Numbered from the stretch's first letter, positions 1 to 49,600 are shown. The stretch: 64,000 bases of DNA from Cardinalis cardinalis (GCA_014549065.1 JACDOX010000085.1:2411226-2475225); one strand, 5' to 3'. A program made the numbers and translations. Notes: generated from the sequence alone by a model not told the origin.

Positions 1-36037
<36,037 letters not shown>

Positions 36038-36177
36038 CGTCCGCTGCGCTCTGCCCCGGCCTAGGTTTTTAAAAGGGAATTGAACCTTGCTTCTCTGTGA
36101 ATCTCACACCAGGTTTCAGAAACCTGAGGGGAAGTTACATTTTTTTTTGTTGTTACTTATTGTAATAGAATTCATTT

Positions 36178-36217
36178 NAAAAAAAANNAAANCNAAANNA
36201 ANNAANNAAAAAAAAAG
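36178..36217. repeat. Poly(A) tract with many ambiguous bases
   Basis: An A-run carrying about ten Ns in 40 bases, about 140 bp after the XYLT1 stop codon. Unlike the isolated Ns elsewhere this is a cluster, so it probably reflects a length-variable or poorly sequenced homopolymer. Confidence 0.85.
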
Positions 36218-36406
36218 TTCTGAAGTTCTGACAAGGCCTTTGGCACTGCCCTCTCCATCAGCTCTGTTGGGAGCGTGGCCTCATCCCACAGCCTGTGCTG
36301 TCCCATTCCAGGTGCCGCTGCACCCACCAGCCTGTGGGCTTGGAAACAGCAGCACTGAGCCATGGGGAGGGCAGTGAAGGAGCAGCTGCTAAAGGGGTTT
36401 TTTTTA

Positions 36407-36468
36407 AATAAATTTGTCCGTGCCTCTGCTGTTTCATAGGCTTTCATTATTTTGCTATAATGAATAAA
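36407..36468 (+). terminator. XYLT1: Proximal poly(A) signals of XYLT1 (two AATAAA)
   Basis: AATAAA at 36407-36412 and 36463-36468, about 370 and 425 bp after the stop codon. Use of either would give a short 3'UTR isoform. Hexamers alone do not prove use. Confidence 0.45.
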
Positions 36469-39400
36469 TCACATCAAAATTCCCTTCTACTTACACTTCC
36501 TGGGGAGGTTGGTTCCTGCAGGCTGAAGCCTGTATTGGCCACATGACCTCAGAGAATGTGAAGTAGTTATGGTACAGCCTCACTTGGGTTTTTAATAACA
36601 CAAAGTAATTCTGGACACAGCTGATGTCTGTTATCCTAGTTAGAGAGAACAAGCAAAAGCAGAAACTTTCAGATTCCTTTCAGAGATTTTTTCAGACAAA
36701 TTTAATGATAAACTCTAAATGAAACCAGTGTTTTGCTATAGTAGTCTTTTATGTCTCATGCAGTCGGGTTCAGGGTCAGTGTACTAAGAGTATTTATTAA
36801 AGAACAAAGAAGTTTTTTGAATCTCAGCCCTTTCAAATCTGCAGGCATTTTTGGAAGCAACCAGTACCTGAGTATTTTCACAGGCTGCCAGTAGAGCAGG
36901 TGTGTGTGTGTATAGGCTGGGNTGGCTTGTGATGTGTCTGCTCACACCCTCTGCTCATGAGCTGAGCTGAGTTTTTTCTCAGGCAGTGGAGTTGTAAACC
37001 AGTAAAACAGTAAAATTGGGACCTAAATCAGCAACAACAGGTTTCTTCCCTAATTTGAGTAGTGGCTAGTAAGTCTTAACACTAATTCCCTTCCTTGGTC
37101 TCCGATCTCCATCAGTTCCTAAAGAAGGATCCTTCCAGGCTTTGCCAGGGCACCTGGAAGGCTGTGCAGGGTGTGGGTCGCTGCCCAAANCCAGGGGAAG
37201 GAGAACAATGCCATGTTTCTCCATGCTTTTACTTTATTCAGTCAACAATCTACCCTTGCCTGTCTTCAGAATTCCTAGCAGGCTGCATCCTGTTTTAAAT
37301 AGTCATGTTTTTGCATCATTTCAACCTGCATTTTCTACAGGAGGAAAAAATTAATTTACATTCCAAGAACTTTTTAAAATACAGGTTTTATATACAAATT
37401 CATCTCCAACTAATGTATTTTACATTAGCAAAAACATGCACTTTGTTGCTGTTGCTGTGTTAATCTCTAGTTAGCAACAGAACCAAAAAAGACCATCAAA
37501 AGCCATTGGGTTAATTAGGAAAGAAGTCCTGTTGCTGTAATAAAGGAAGGTATCTGTTCACCCTTCTGTGTGCATGGATAACTTTCTGCTGAGAGTGAAG
37601 TGTCCACATCAGGAGGGAAACAGACCCTTAGCTCATTCCATAATCATGTCTCACAGGAAGGTTGAATTCCCTTTTAAACAACACTTGCAGTAGGACTGTA
37701 ACACTCAGATCCCCGTGGCTTGGAGTATCTCTGTCATATTGGTTTAAAGCTACTTCAGTTTGCTTTGGACTTGAAATTGTGGTGTCAGCTGTGCTGGCAT
37801 TAAGGCAGAGCATTGAAATGTTTATCTGGCACAAAAATGGATGCATAGAAGGAACAATTTAGGTATTTATTATTTATGTTTTAGTCAATGACTAATTAGT
37901 AGGTGCTGCTTTTGCAGCTTGAAGATTATGTTATTTTACTAACTGAAGCTGCCTTTATTAAGAAAAGGCCTTCCTCCCCTCACACCTCCCTTTCTTTTTT
38001 TGTCTTGATTTTGTCAGTCACGAGCAGTAGCTTTAGGAAAGTTTGTAGCAATGAGAGCTGATTGGAATATTCCAGTCAAGATAATGTTCCAGCTTTTCAA
38101 CCAGCTCTAGAGGCAAGCGTGTGTGAAACCAGGGTTGCCGACAGGTTTATGTAATAGAATCACAGTGTTATTACTTATTCAGTAGGGGTTTTTAACAGTG
38201 CTTGTTTTTAATGTAACATTCCTTTGTGAAGTTCACATTTTCTGGGGACCTCCAATCCTCACTGTGAAATCCAGGGCTTTATTCACACTGATGCAATGGT
38301 GACTGCACGGTCCAAGCCCTGCAGATTAAATGAAGAAGGTCACATTTAAGGCACACAATAAAATCCATTAACAAGCCCAGGCAGTGCTTGTTCTCAGTAA
38401 GACTCCTGAGGTAGCCACAAAATCTTCAGTCTGTCTTGCACATAAGCACATGTGTAGGGGTGCACCCATGCACACGCATGCAGATAACTTCGTTTTTAAA
38501 TCTGATGTTTTTATTCTTAAGCAGGAATGTTTTTAAGTGCTTTTTTTGTAAGTTTTCATTAACTAGACCAAGCAGAAGGTGACAACAATCACATCTTCTG
38601 CGGTTAGGAAAAAAGCTGCCACTTTTATCATTTGAAAAATAAGGTGCAAATTCTTTTGTTTTAGTACAAAAAAGGGAAAGAAAACAGATGGTTGCTGATA
38701 TATCCATTTGCATTATATGNTCGGTTTAAAATATCTCAAAGAAAATTTATATGAGATTATTTTCTGAACGGCAAGAAGCATTTAAACAGTGAAGTTTTGT
38801 AGCAAGCTGGCAATCCCAGTGCTGTTGTTAAAATATAGGATGTGGAGCTGAAGGGGTTGATCCTGCAGTCCTTTCTCAGGCAAAACTTCCACAGTCCTAG
38901 TGCTAAATGAGGATTTCAAAGTCAAATCCAGCATAAATAAAGGGTATGACAGTATTCTGGGGGTAAATGCTGTCTGTTTGAAGTCCTCAAAAGATAAGCT
39001 GCCATGTTTGGAACAACTTCAGGGAGCAGGGTCAAGTTTTGGACCTAAACAGCCACCTCTACTATAGCTTTTATCATGCAGCCATGGATCCAAAAGATAT
39101 ATATGAGACTCAGTGTCTGAGTTCCAAAGTCCAGTAGTTGTGAATAAAAAACATATAAAGCCAGACTCTCCATCAGGGATCAGAGCTGGCTCCAAGGTGA
39201 TGCTGTTAAGCCCAGCTTAGTCCTGCTTAGTGACTTCTCTGGTTTGAAATGGCAGCACTGGGAGCCTGGGAAGAACACTGTCAGTGGTCAGAAGAGAATA
39301 ACTTCACAGATCTTACATTTGGTGAAAAGGAAAATTCAGAGCAGGGACCCACAGCTGGTACAAAACACAAGAGTTATGCATCTCCACCTGAATGTGCAGG

Positions 39401-42400
39401 TGTTCTTTTCCAGTCACACTGGCCAGTCCTTGCTGAACAGGATCCCAGCTGGAAGCCTGCTTTGATCAAAATTCCTTTCAGTGGGAGGGGTTACTATTTC
39501 CATATGCACACATTTATCCTCTGTGTGTAATGCTTTGCTTGTTTAAATTCCCTGCCCATTCTGCATGACAGCCATGTAACACTCCTGTGATCAATCTGTA
39601 TTACACAGAAAGGGAATGTGGCAAAATGCAGAACATCTACATATGTGATTTAATGAATTATGTCCAAAGTCAGGCTCAGCATTATGCAAACCTGTTTATA
39701 TGGTAATGTTAAACCCCAAGGCTAAACGAAATAGTTCAAATGATAGTTTATTTTCACATTTGTCCAATTCTTTCTTTGATGACATTTGGACATTGAGTAG
39801 TAATATTTGCATTTTCATTTTCTGATATTCAAGGGGTTTTTTTTTTTAGAATTGAAATTATGTCTTCATTTTTTGTGCTCTCAGCAAGCAGTGAATTTTA
39901 ACAATTCCTTCATGATAGCAAGTGTTATACAAGAAAGTCCCTCTGTATCTCTGTTGTTAAGCCTTCATTATTGCTAAGCCTAGAGATACAGGAATGTGCA
40001 TTCGTGTGTTACAAATTGACTTTCCTGGGTATTGGCTTCAGTGCACAATGCCTGTACAGTTGTTTAATGGTGTATTAACAGTGATCCTGCAGCACCTTCA
40101 AAACTACCACCTAATGTGCATTCACTTTCCCTCCATCTCCTGCAGCACTAATTGCCTTCCTAATGAGGCCTCCATCACTCTTAGCCACGATTGCAGTGAG
40201 CATAGTAGTGAAGTCAGTGAATCAGAACAGGGATAGTGTAAACCTGTCCTAAGAGAGAGAGAAAGGTAGAGAAGATGCATAAACTTTGCAAAAGTTTGAC
40301 AGAATTGCTTTGCAAAAAACCTTTGAACAAACTGGGCTCCTTCTGCGCAGCAAGGCTAAAAACCATTGATGCCCTGAAATCTCAGCTTTGATTAACAGGA
40401 TAGACAAGATCCAGATAGATAAGATCCAGATGTTTCTTGTGGCCCAGCAATGAGGACCAGCTTTTTGTTGATTTCTCTAGTTCTCTTTCATTAGAGCATC
40501 AGAGAATTGCCATCTTGCCACTGGCTAACNCGCCATCCTTGTCTTCCCAGCTCCCAAAGCTTCAGGAGTTGGCCACGTGAAACCTTGGCCAACTCCAGCA
40601 CTTTCCATAGAGCAGGAAGGTTTATACTTGACTGAGCTAAATCCCTNAGGCTCTTCAGAAACCCAGCTGCAGATGAGCAAAGTTGGCTTTTCAGAGCAGC
40701 CTTCAGTCAGTTCAGTACTTGCACACAGGAAGGAGTTGGTGGGAGCCAGCAGTTACCCTGCTCTGATTTTCAGGCCTGGGAATCTGATATATGTAAGAGG
40801 AGACTTGGTTATTTGATATTTCAGTAACAGAATAAGACAGACCTGGTGGGACATGGTTGGCAGCCTTTCTCACTGGCCTTTGCTTCAGTCCAGTTTTGAA
40901 AAGATAATAATCCATGTGTCTTTATTTCTACCATTCAAGACCTCCAATGTAGTCTTAAGGATTAGTAGGACTTAAGCCCATATTAAATGACAATTGAAAA
41001 TATCATGTAAAAAAGCCTTTCCAAACCAAACCCTCAAGCTTCTGCCAAGGCAGCTCCAGGGATGATGCTGACAGAGGGTAGGGAGTNATGCAGTGTTAGA
41101 GAGGGCAGAGCACTGCCCTTCCAGAGGCCCAGGAGGAGTTCCTGAGAGCAGGAATACCTGCTGCTGAGCCCTGAGGGCAGCTGCTGCTGCAGCCAGGCAC
41201 AGAGGAGCCAAAGAAATGTGAATTAGGATTGAGGACAGCAAGGAAGAATTTGTAGGGCAGCACATTTTCCTGCAGAATCTTCAAAGGCAAGCAAACACTC
41301 TGATTTGTAATTCCCCACGAAGGTGTATTGTAGAAGAGATTGACCTTCAAAACCTTCACCACCATCACAGTAAGGGAAAGAATAATCAGGCTGAGAGCAT
41401 TTAAAATTGAGCTACAAGGCCTTACAGCATTAGGGTGTCTCAGTTACCTGTGGGGTTNGGAGCAGTTTACCCTCATGATGTGACACTGCAGGTACCACGT
41501 TGATTCCGTTCCTTCTTACTAACAGTAGTGTGTTGATCACTCTGCTCTTTGCTTCTGCCTTGGTTACCTTCTTTTGCTCATGGGTGCTACCACAGCTGCT
41601 ACCTCACTGTGTCTGCAAACACATTTACCTGAGAACAACAAAAAAGGTACCAGAAATCTCCTTGAACTGAATGTACAATCTATGCAAATTCTCTTTCTAC
41701 TTTGTTACAACCTAGAAGTATTACTTGTAACCTTGCCAAATAAACAGCAAGATACTGTACAGGTGCCTCTGATACCAGAGTGACGATTCTAGGCGCGGTT
41801 CATGGCGCTGCATTTGTATATTGTAATGACTCGGCTTGTCTTTGGTTCTGTTGTAATTAACACCCTTGACTGAGACAATAGCACTCCTGCTAGGGGAGCA
41901 CCTTCAGTTTGCTGGGAATATTCCAGAGGAGGATGTTTATGGCATTTAATTTTATTTTCCTGCTTAGATCCAAACAAAGGCACAGACCTGCTGGCCAAAA
42001 CTAGGGTGTTGTTTCAGCTTTTCTGTGGATGAATCCTATCAGCTTTGGATCGCTCGGTGTCTGTTCCCATTGTGGCATCCAGTGTGTTGCCCCTTAAAGA
42101 AAGCCTTACTTCCATCCTTTCTAAATGTGGCCTTAAACTGTGTTAGGAACTTTGGTGTTGTCTGTGTCTTGCTCACTTTCTCTGTTTGTTGCGGAATGAA
42201 TAAAAGGCACCTTGAGATTTCTATTACAGCTCAGTTGTGTTGCTGTCAGCTTACACTTCACAAATACAATGGAAATTGCTTACAAATGCAGTCTTCAAGG
42301 AAAGAAAATGACCTTCCCTTCGGGCAAAAGGAAGTCTCAGACATTCATATAAACCTTAGGAAATTATGAGCTCTGTTTCTTGCAAGTCACTGTAGATAAG

Positions 42401-43200
42401 GAACTTGGTTTAATTATATACAAAGTACAAACTTAGTAACTTCTAATTTATCTTCAGACTANAACAGGACAGACTGCTCTCAGTTGCACAAGACAAATTG
42501 TAGAGTAATTTCACTCATTTTAACATGCTGTAGTAGCATTCCTTTCAGATTTGTACTGGTAGATGGGAGAAGAAATACCCTCTTAATGGTATGGTCTTAA
42601 ATCTGAAGAACGTCACCACANAGGACCAGATTTTGCCTGTTGGTTGGGAATCTAACAGTACATTTAGAACATGGTTGTTTTGTCATAAATGCNTTTCTAA
42701 AAATCTGGCATTTGGAGCTTCTTTCAAAGGTTGTCAAAGTCAGCAGAAAGCAATGACTTCTGCTAAGGCTTGTATATGTTGGGTTTCTTTAATACTTTCC
42801 TCCATGAGAACTGTGATGTTTCAGTGAGTAGCACCAATATTCCCGGCAGGCTGCAGTGCTTTTAGGGATCCCACATCCCTTCCCATGTTGGTATTCATAT
42901 GTGGATACAGCCCAAAGGCAACTGAAAAGGGTTTACATATAAAACAAGATTTGTGAAACTAAAATAATTAATTCAATGTAATGAAATTATTTTTCTGACT
43001 TTGTCCTTTTGGTTCTGTTTTGATTTGATTGGATTTTTCTATTGCCTAACATAGTCCATAATAAGTTATTCCTATTCTGTCATTTTCAAAGACTGGTGGT
43101 AATATAGTTTTAAGAAATAACTATTTTGTTATAGCTCATAATATGCATAAAATTGTACAGAAATATTTTGTAATCTATTGAATAAGAAAAAAGAAAACCA

Positions 43201-43208
43201 TGTATATA
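43201..43208 (+). promoter_or_regulatory. Pumilio-type element UGUAUAUA in the distal 3'UTR (first)
   Basis: Matches the PUM consensus UGUANAUA. The second copy is at 43557-43564; both lie in the last about 450 bp of the inferred 3'UTR. Confidence 0.45.
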
Positions 43209-43278
43209 CAGGGGAAAAAAAAGTTTAAAAAAATTGGAAATTCAAATGGAACACACTGAAAGATGTAGATATTTTGCT

Positions 43279-43289
43279 ATTTATTTAAA
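43279..43289 (+). promoter_or_regulatory. AU-rich element ATTTATTTAAA in the distal 3'UTR
   Basis: Overlapping ATTTA pentamers, and the nonamer UUAUUUA(A/U)(A/U), typical of mRNA-destabilising elements. Function inferred only. Confidence 0.4.
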
Positions 43290-43556
43290 GGAGTATTTTA
43301 TGAGATATTGAAATGTCTTAAATTGACCAGTAATCAAAGTTCAAAGTCAGAATGCTTTTCTTGTAGTAGAATGTGATTTTCAGCAATTATTGCACTACCC
43401 GTTTTTGCACCCTTTTGTCTTTCATTTAGCAGAAACAATGTGCCTTAGCTGTATTCTTTGTCAATGGGAGTTTGGTTGTTTGTCCGACAAAGCAAATTTT
43501 TTTGCAGAAAAAGAAATGGATGTATGAAATACTGTATTATACCAAAAACACTGCAG

Positions 43557-43564
43557 TGTATATA
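43557..43564 (+). promoter_or_regulatory. Pumilio-type element UGUAUAUA in the distal 3'UTR (second)
   Basis: Second exact UGUANAUA match, about 40 bases before the distal poly(A) signal at 43606. Confidence 0.45.
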
Positions 43565-43605
43565 ATGCTTTCTGTCATACGGTGTTTTCAGATGCAGAGT
43601 TTTAA

Positions 43606-43611
43606 AATAAA
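43606..43611 (+). terminator. XYLT1: Distal poly(A) signal of XYLT1
   Basis: AATAAA within TTTTAAAATAAAAAAAAGG, followed by T/GT-rich sequence (CTGTCTTTAGG, then GCACTTTGTATTATTTTC). Probably the main end of the long transcript, with cleavage expected near 43625-43635. Confidence 0.6.
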
Positions 43612-43649
43612 AAAAAGGCTGTCTTTAGGAGCATGTGCACTTTGTATTA

Positions 43650-46600
43650 TTTTCAACCCCACCAATGTGTGTCTTATTTGAAAGAATTTTGCTGCTTGGT
43701 GATTTTTAGGAGGGAAAATGGGCCTGAGCACTTCCAGCCTGTGATCCNAGTGCTGCTGCCTGAGGCATTTCTCAGCCATAGCCATTATGGGGGAANCACT
43801 GATGAAACCTTTTGGGAATCTGACATTGCTCACAGGCAGTGCTGCAGCCTCACCTGAGTGCTGCCCCCAGTGCAGGGGGGAAGGTGGATGAACTTTGCAG
43901 GGCTCCCAGCACTGCCAGCACAGTGGGACCCAGAGAAATGTCCAAATCNTTGTTTTCAAACCCAGATGTCTGCTCTTGGGCCAGAGCCTCTCTGTTTTTT
44001 CCAGTGATGACAAGGAATGGTAGGCAAAGGATCAACAAGGAGCTCAACTGAAGTGTTTCCTGAAGGCCATTAACCATGAGCAGTGCTGGAGCAGTTTCTT
44101 CCCTGTGTCCCCAAAGGGTTCATCAGCCAAAGAGAAAGTTTCTTGGGCTTACAGATGTCCAGCTGGGTGCAGAAATACAAATTAATGCAAGGGCTGGCTG
44201 TTCCAAGAGNAGCAAAATATGTGTCCTTTGCCTTTAGTGCAAGGATGAGCTCAGAAAGACACATTTCTTCCATAGCTCCCTGCTGGGTTATGGACCCAAA
44301 CCAGCCATTGCCTAATGCTCACCCAGTGTGAGCACTTACATTTATTTCCATACCCTGGTCTCCACACAGATCTGCTTCCACAGATATGATGGGGAAAAGT
44401 TAAATTCTCCTAAAAGTGGATGACTGGTATCTTTAGCACCATCCCCATGATGTATTGCAAGTTTGTCTCCCTGTGCAGCTTTTTGACGTGGGATGCTTGA
44501 AAAAAACTCCTTGATGACCTTCCAGAAGTCTTTGACAGCACCAGGAGCTGCAGGACTTTTCATGCACCCCCAAGCCGTGCTGCAGGTTCTCTTGGCAGCC
44601 AGAACTGCATTTGATCTTGTGTTTTCTTTTCACCTGCTGCTCAGGAATTCCACTTTTTTGGCACTTAGATGCAATGAGGTCTGTTTAAACAGAGGAGGGA
44701 ACACAGTGCTAATATTTTAGTCTTGGCACAAAGAAAAGATCTTCTGTGGAGGAGAAAAAGAAAAAAAAATCCTGCTTTCAAATTTGAAGCCTGGTTTTAT
44801 TTATAGCTGGTATAAGAAGTATGCTGCTTTTGTGCTGGCTGCTTCCTAATCCAGCTGCTAACAGTCATGGTATATTAAAACAAAAACCCNTCAACCTTTG
44901 TTTTAATTATCTCCAAATGCGTCATTGGCCACTACTTTAAAGGAAAGGTTGTGGGTGGGGGGGAGTTGGAAGTCAGGCTACCAGGTGCTCAAGTGTTTTG
45001 TTTGCCTTGTAGACTCCGGTGAGAATCTGCTCTGTAAGGCACAGGAATCCCAGCTCACCATGGAGAGNGTGGTCTGAGAGAGTGCCACACTGGCAGTGTG
45101 ACACTGGCAGGAAAGGCTGTGCTCTCTGTCTGCTGGAAACACCATCACCACATCCCTGCATCTGCCATGCCTCAGGTCTCTTATTGTAATTATTATTTAT
45201 AGTTTAGACATGGTTTATTCACACAATGACACAAGACCCAGGGCAGAGCAGTTTGCCAACAGCTGCCCAGTAAACCAAGTGCAACAGGAACGAGGTATTT
45301 AATTGCCTTGACAATGAGGATTTTGAAATTTGGCATTTCCTCATCTGTTGCTAAAGAATCTGTAACCTATTTTCTAAAAATTAGAGGCTGTTAGTAATCT
45401 GAGGCTTCACAAATGCAAACAACTGTAAATCTTCACTGTCTATGAATGATTAAAAAAGAGGAGATACTGAGGTAGTANTAAAGTTAAAACCAGACACGGA
45501 TGGCAATATTTCATTCTTCCAGGAAAGATGATCGTGGCTATTCTGGTGCCAAATCAGCCTTTGGCTGCTCCCTGCCCTGACTGCAGGGCTCTGAGCTGGG
45601 GCACAGCTGAGGCACCAACTGTGAATCCCACCTGCATGGGGAAGGGCTGAACCTGGAGCTGGGGGCCTCTGGGGGAACAAGGCTCNGACACTTCATGTCC
45701 TGGAGTAAATTGCCAAGCACCAGTTTGTTCTGGCCAGCTCTCAAGCCAAGCAGAGTCATGCCAGGATCCTAAATTCACAGGCAAGGAGTTTCAGGTTAAT
45801 TTATTAATAGCATTAACATGATCCACAAGTATCCTGCATTTTGCAGATTCAAGCCTCGAGCTGCACCCTCTTCTGGAAGACACCAGACTGGACTTTTCAG
45901 CTAAAGCATGATGTCAATGTACACCTTCACTGTACACCATGGCTGCCNCTCCCGGGGAAGCATTTGGATCCAGGGCACTGGTGAATCTGGAAGCAAAGCT
46001 TTCTGCTCCAGCAGCATGACAGCAGATGCTGTGGCCCCTGCTGGGTCTCTGTCAGGCTGCTTGAATGGAGTGAAAAGACATTCAAAAAGTGGCAGGATTA
46101 TGACACAGTTTGGGTGCCCAGATTTGAAGGTTTAAAACAGACATTTGTGCCTAATCAGCCAAAGTGAGTTNTAAGATGTAAAGCACTTTTTCCTTCTCAC
46201 CCTGAAACATCCATCNTGATGCTCTGTGCTGGTTCCAGGCTGCCAGTGGTCTCTTCTCTGAATTAATGCTTCCACCAGAGCAGGCAGTGCAGCTCTGCAG
46301 AGCCCTCAGCCCTGGCCCAGCTGGGCTGACACAATCCCTGCACGTGTCCACAGGTAGCACCAGGGCAGCAGAGCCCTCAGCCCCCCATGGCACATGGAAA
46401 CTTCCTAAAACACTTGTTTGCCCACGGTGCAGTATGTCAGGAATGATAGCTCTCATTAATTATGGACCATCCTTAAAATATATTTGATTTCAGTAAGACA
46501 GAGGCCACATGTAATACTTCAATATGACTATAATACTTTGATATTAATATACTCCATATAAAAATACATATGTATATCTGTGTGTACATACACATAGCAG

Positions 46601-49600
46601 TACCCCACACCACATGAACTGGTTTAGACTCTATTTGTATTTCCACTGCCCACAAATTATCCCAAATTTGGTAGCATGGCTGCAATGGAGCAATCTCTTC
46701 CCAGGGTGTTTAGTAGTGCACAATGTACAGCCTTCAAGTAGGAGCAGTATTTCACTTGTATAAATGAGTTAAAATAATATGCTCTTCTTAGTCTGCTTCC
46801 GTAATTGTTTTTTTTTTCCTAACTAGGACTTGCATAATAATAAGAGAGATTTGACTAGAAACATAAAGTACATTTTAATGTGATCTCATTTATGAAAGTC
46901 TATCACTGGATACACATGGCAAGGAAATGAAAGTATTCTTGTAACAGATTAATAGCCAAGATCAAATATTTCACTTTCTAATAGAGTCTGCCTATATGTG
47001 CTTTAAATTCTTTGCTAAATTTAAATTTAAAAGGGCTTTTCTGGTGCCATGAAAGCAAGCCACTGCCTGCCACATCATCCCCGATTTTCCATTACTGCTC
47101 ACTGATGGTTTGCATTCATTAGCAGAGGACGGCTCCAGCCCTGGCCTTCAGAGGAAGAAATTACTTTTTGCCTCCAGTAAAGAAAAAGTGCTGTGAGCTA
47201 CTTCCCAGCAGCCTGGCCACAGCAGGAGCAGCCAAGCTGTCCCCTGGGGAGGGACAGCCCAGGGACCTCTGCGGCCCACCCCAGAGCGGGGATGCACTGT
47301 GACCTGCTCACTGCAGAGACCTTGCACCCCCAGGCAATTGATGCAATGTCCAGATGCNTTTAAAAGCATGCATTTCTTTCCACAATTCCCTGTTTAGGAG
47401 CTTTTTTTGTCANATTTGGTCCTTCTCTCCACAGATCCAGTAAATCCCTAACCCGAGGTTCACTGGATCAACACCTCACATTCCCCTGGTCTCTCTTTGG
47501 GGAGCCAGCACTCTGGTACTTGCTGACTCTAAGCCCCTTTCTTTCACATGGATAGGTAAGTGCTGATTTAATTTGTCCATTCCTTTAATCAATTAACATC
47601 AATTAAATAGGTATCAATATGATAATGCATTAAAAATTAGCACAAGCTAATTATTATTAAATAAGAACAAGATAGTTCTTATTTAGAGTGCATGAGCATG
47701 AGTGTGAACCAGCATCACAGAGACTGTAATGCTCTGGATCCACTCAGTGAAATGACATGATTTGTACCAGCTCACCCTTAATCCAGCCTCAAAAAGCAAA
47801 CATTCTCTCTCTTTTGTTTTTCCCCCCCCAGTCGACTGGCCTCAAAGATGTTGTAAAACAAACCAAGAAATATCAACAGGAGACTGACACAGCAGTGACA
47901 CTCTGGGTTTATTTTTAGCCCAGCTCTTTGCCTGGTGCATCTCAGCTCGTGCCCAATGTGCGTCACACAGAACTAAAGGAATTTGAAAGTGCCAGAAATC
48001 AACCCAGAATCCCCCCAAGCCCCCCTTTCTCATCTTAATTAAAGGCAGATCTAGAGACTGTCTGTGCTGGGAAAGGGGCATCAGGACACGCTCTCTTCAC
48101 CCCACAGAGGAGATTTAGGGTGGGGAGGACCCTTAAACCACCTGTGTTTGCAGTGCTGCCTGCCTCACCCTGCTCTGTAGGCACGGAAAATGGGAAGTGA
48201 TGGTTGGCTGAACAAACTTAACAACGTGTTTACCCTAAAACCAGGGGCAACAGCAGAGCTGAGCCAAATGCTGGTCCCTCTGCTGGGAGATTTGCAGCCT
48301 GCCTGCCCTTCCCAAATTACCTCTGTGCTGTCAAGACACTTGGCTTCTCTGCATCCCTGGGCTGACTAATCGAAAAGAGAAAAAAAACCAAACAGGGCAA
48401 GAGAAGAAATAGTGAGGCAGTGATCTGAGTCTGCCCTTCAGTGTCGGTGTGCGAGCGTCCTGCACGCCTGGGAANTGCATTTCAGGAACTCAGTGTTAAT
48501 GGGGTTTGGGTTTGGGCTGCAGAGCAGGGCTGGCACTGCCCATGGGAACGGGCAGAGCTCCTTTGCTGGGCTCCAAGTGAGCCCAGGCACTGCCACGTGT
48601 GAGGCGCTGACCGCATTTGAAACTGCAAATTAGTCATGGCAAATAAATAACTTCAGAACAAGAGCTGGCTGAGAACTGCGGTTCACATTACAGCAATATT
48701 TTTAAGTCTTGAGAATTTCCTTTTCTCTGCCCCAGTCTGGACAAAAAGTGTCATTAACCCCAAATACTGCTGCTCACACACAGGCAGGCTGGGTTTCTTT
48801 ATTTGCCAAATGTTTTGGCTGGATTTCTGACCACCTTTAACTTTCTTTTCTCCCTCTAATTCTTTTATTATTNTAGATGGTTTGAGCTGAATGAACAACA
48901 AAATCATTAACTATTTAAAGTACATTGAAATAACTCAAATTGTTGTGAAAAGAAGAGATGAGTCTGGTCCGTTTCCATGCCAATATTTCATTACAGTATA
49001 GTTTGTGTCTTTTGACAAGTTCATCCCTGTTTTTTAGTGTGGCTCCACAGAACCCCAAGCATTATCTACTAGCTCCCATGGAAAACCACCAATTACTGCC
49101 AAAAGCCCCCTGGGCAGCCCAGAAAGCCTGGCAGGGTGACAGCAGCACGGCCACCCCGCACACCCTGGAGCAGGCAGGATCCTGCCTTGCCCCACTGTGC
49201 CTGCATGGGGGTGAACNAGAGCCCTGCAGCACCTGATGCTGTCACAGCCAGGGCAAAGACGAGCAAGACTCATTCCCCCTGTCNGGGAGGTGAGGGCACA
49301 GCCCCTGGGGAGTGGAGGGGAAGATTTGGAGCACTTTGTGTCAGTCACCCCTGCAATTGGGAGAGCCCAGCAAGGGATGGGCACTGCAGCCCTTGAGGCA
49401 CAGGGGTTCCTGCAGCCAGGCTGTGTGAGGATGCTGCACACACCCAGCTGCTCTGCTGGGATATGGGGATTGCTGAGCAGCCCCGTCTCCCACGGGGAGG
49501 ACAGTCTGTGTTGACTCAGACTTCTTTTGGTTTCATTTCCAAACAAGCTTAATATTCATTTTCAANTGATTCATTCCCTGCTTTGCAAGTGGTTCTCCTC

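Larger units (their letters stand above)
36038..43630 (+). other. XYLT1: Probable XYLT1 3' untranslated region (long isoform)
   Basis: There is no further splice-supported frame after the stop. AATAAA signals recur at 36407, 36463, 38357, 38936, 41739, 42199 and 43606. The last is followed at once by an A-run and, downstream, by GT-rich sequence, and the 800 bp before it are the AT-rich, unique, motif-bearing sequence usual at the end of a 3'UTR. Mammalian XYLT1 transcripts also have a 3'UTR of several kilobases. The end point is inferred. RNA-seq or poly(A)-site data would settle it; a coverage drop near 36.5 kb would favour the short form only. Confidence 0.6.

Noticed and set aside
39249..39530. 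93-codon frame with peptide-like composition downstream of XYLT1
   Set aside because: Considered as a possible extra exon; no acceptor/donor pair giving a consistent frame, and it falls inside the likely 3'UTR.
43588..44013. 141-codon open frame on the - strand overlapping the XYLT1 distal poly(A) site
   Set aside because: Three ambiguous codons and no homology; overlap with the inferred 3'UTR end argues against an antisense gene without transcript evidence.
49034..49546. 170-codon open frame on the - strand
   Set aside because: GC-rich patch open in several frames on both strands, with ambiguous codons; no domain seen.
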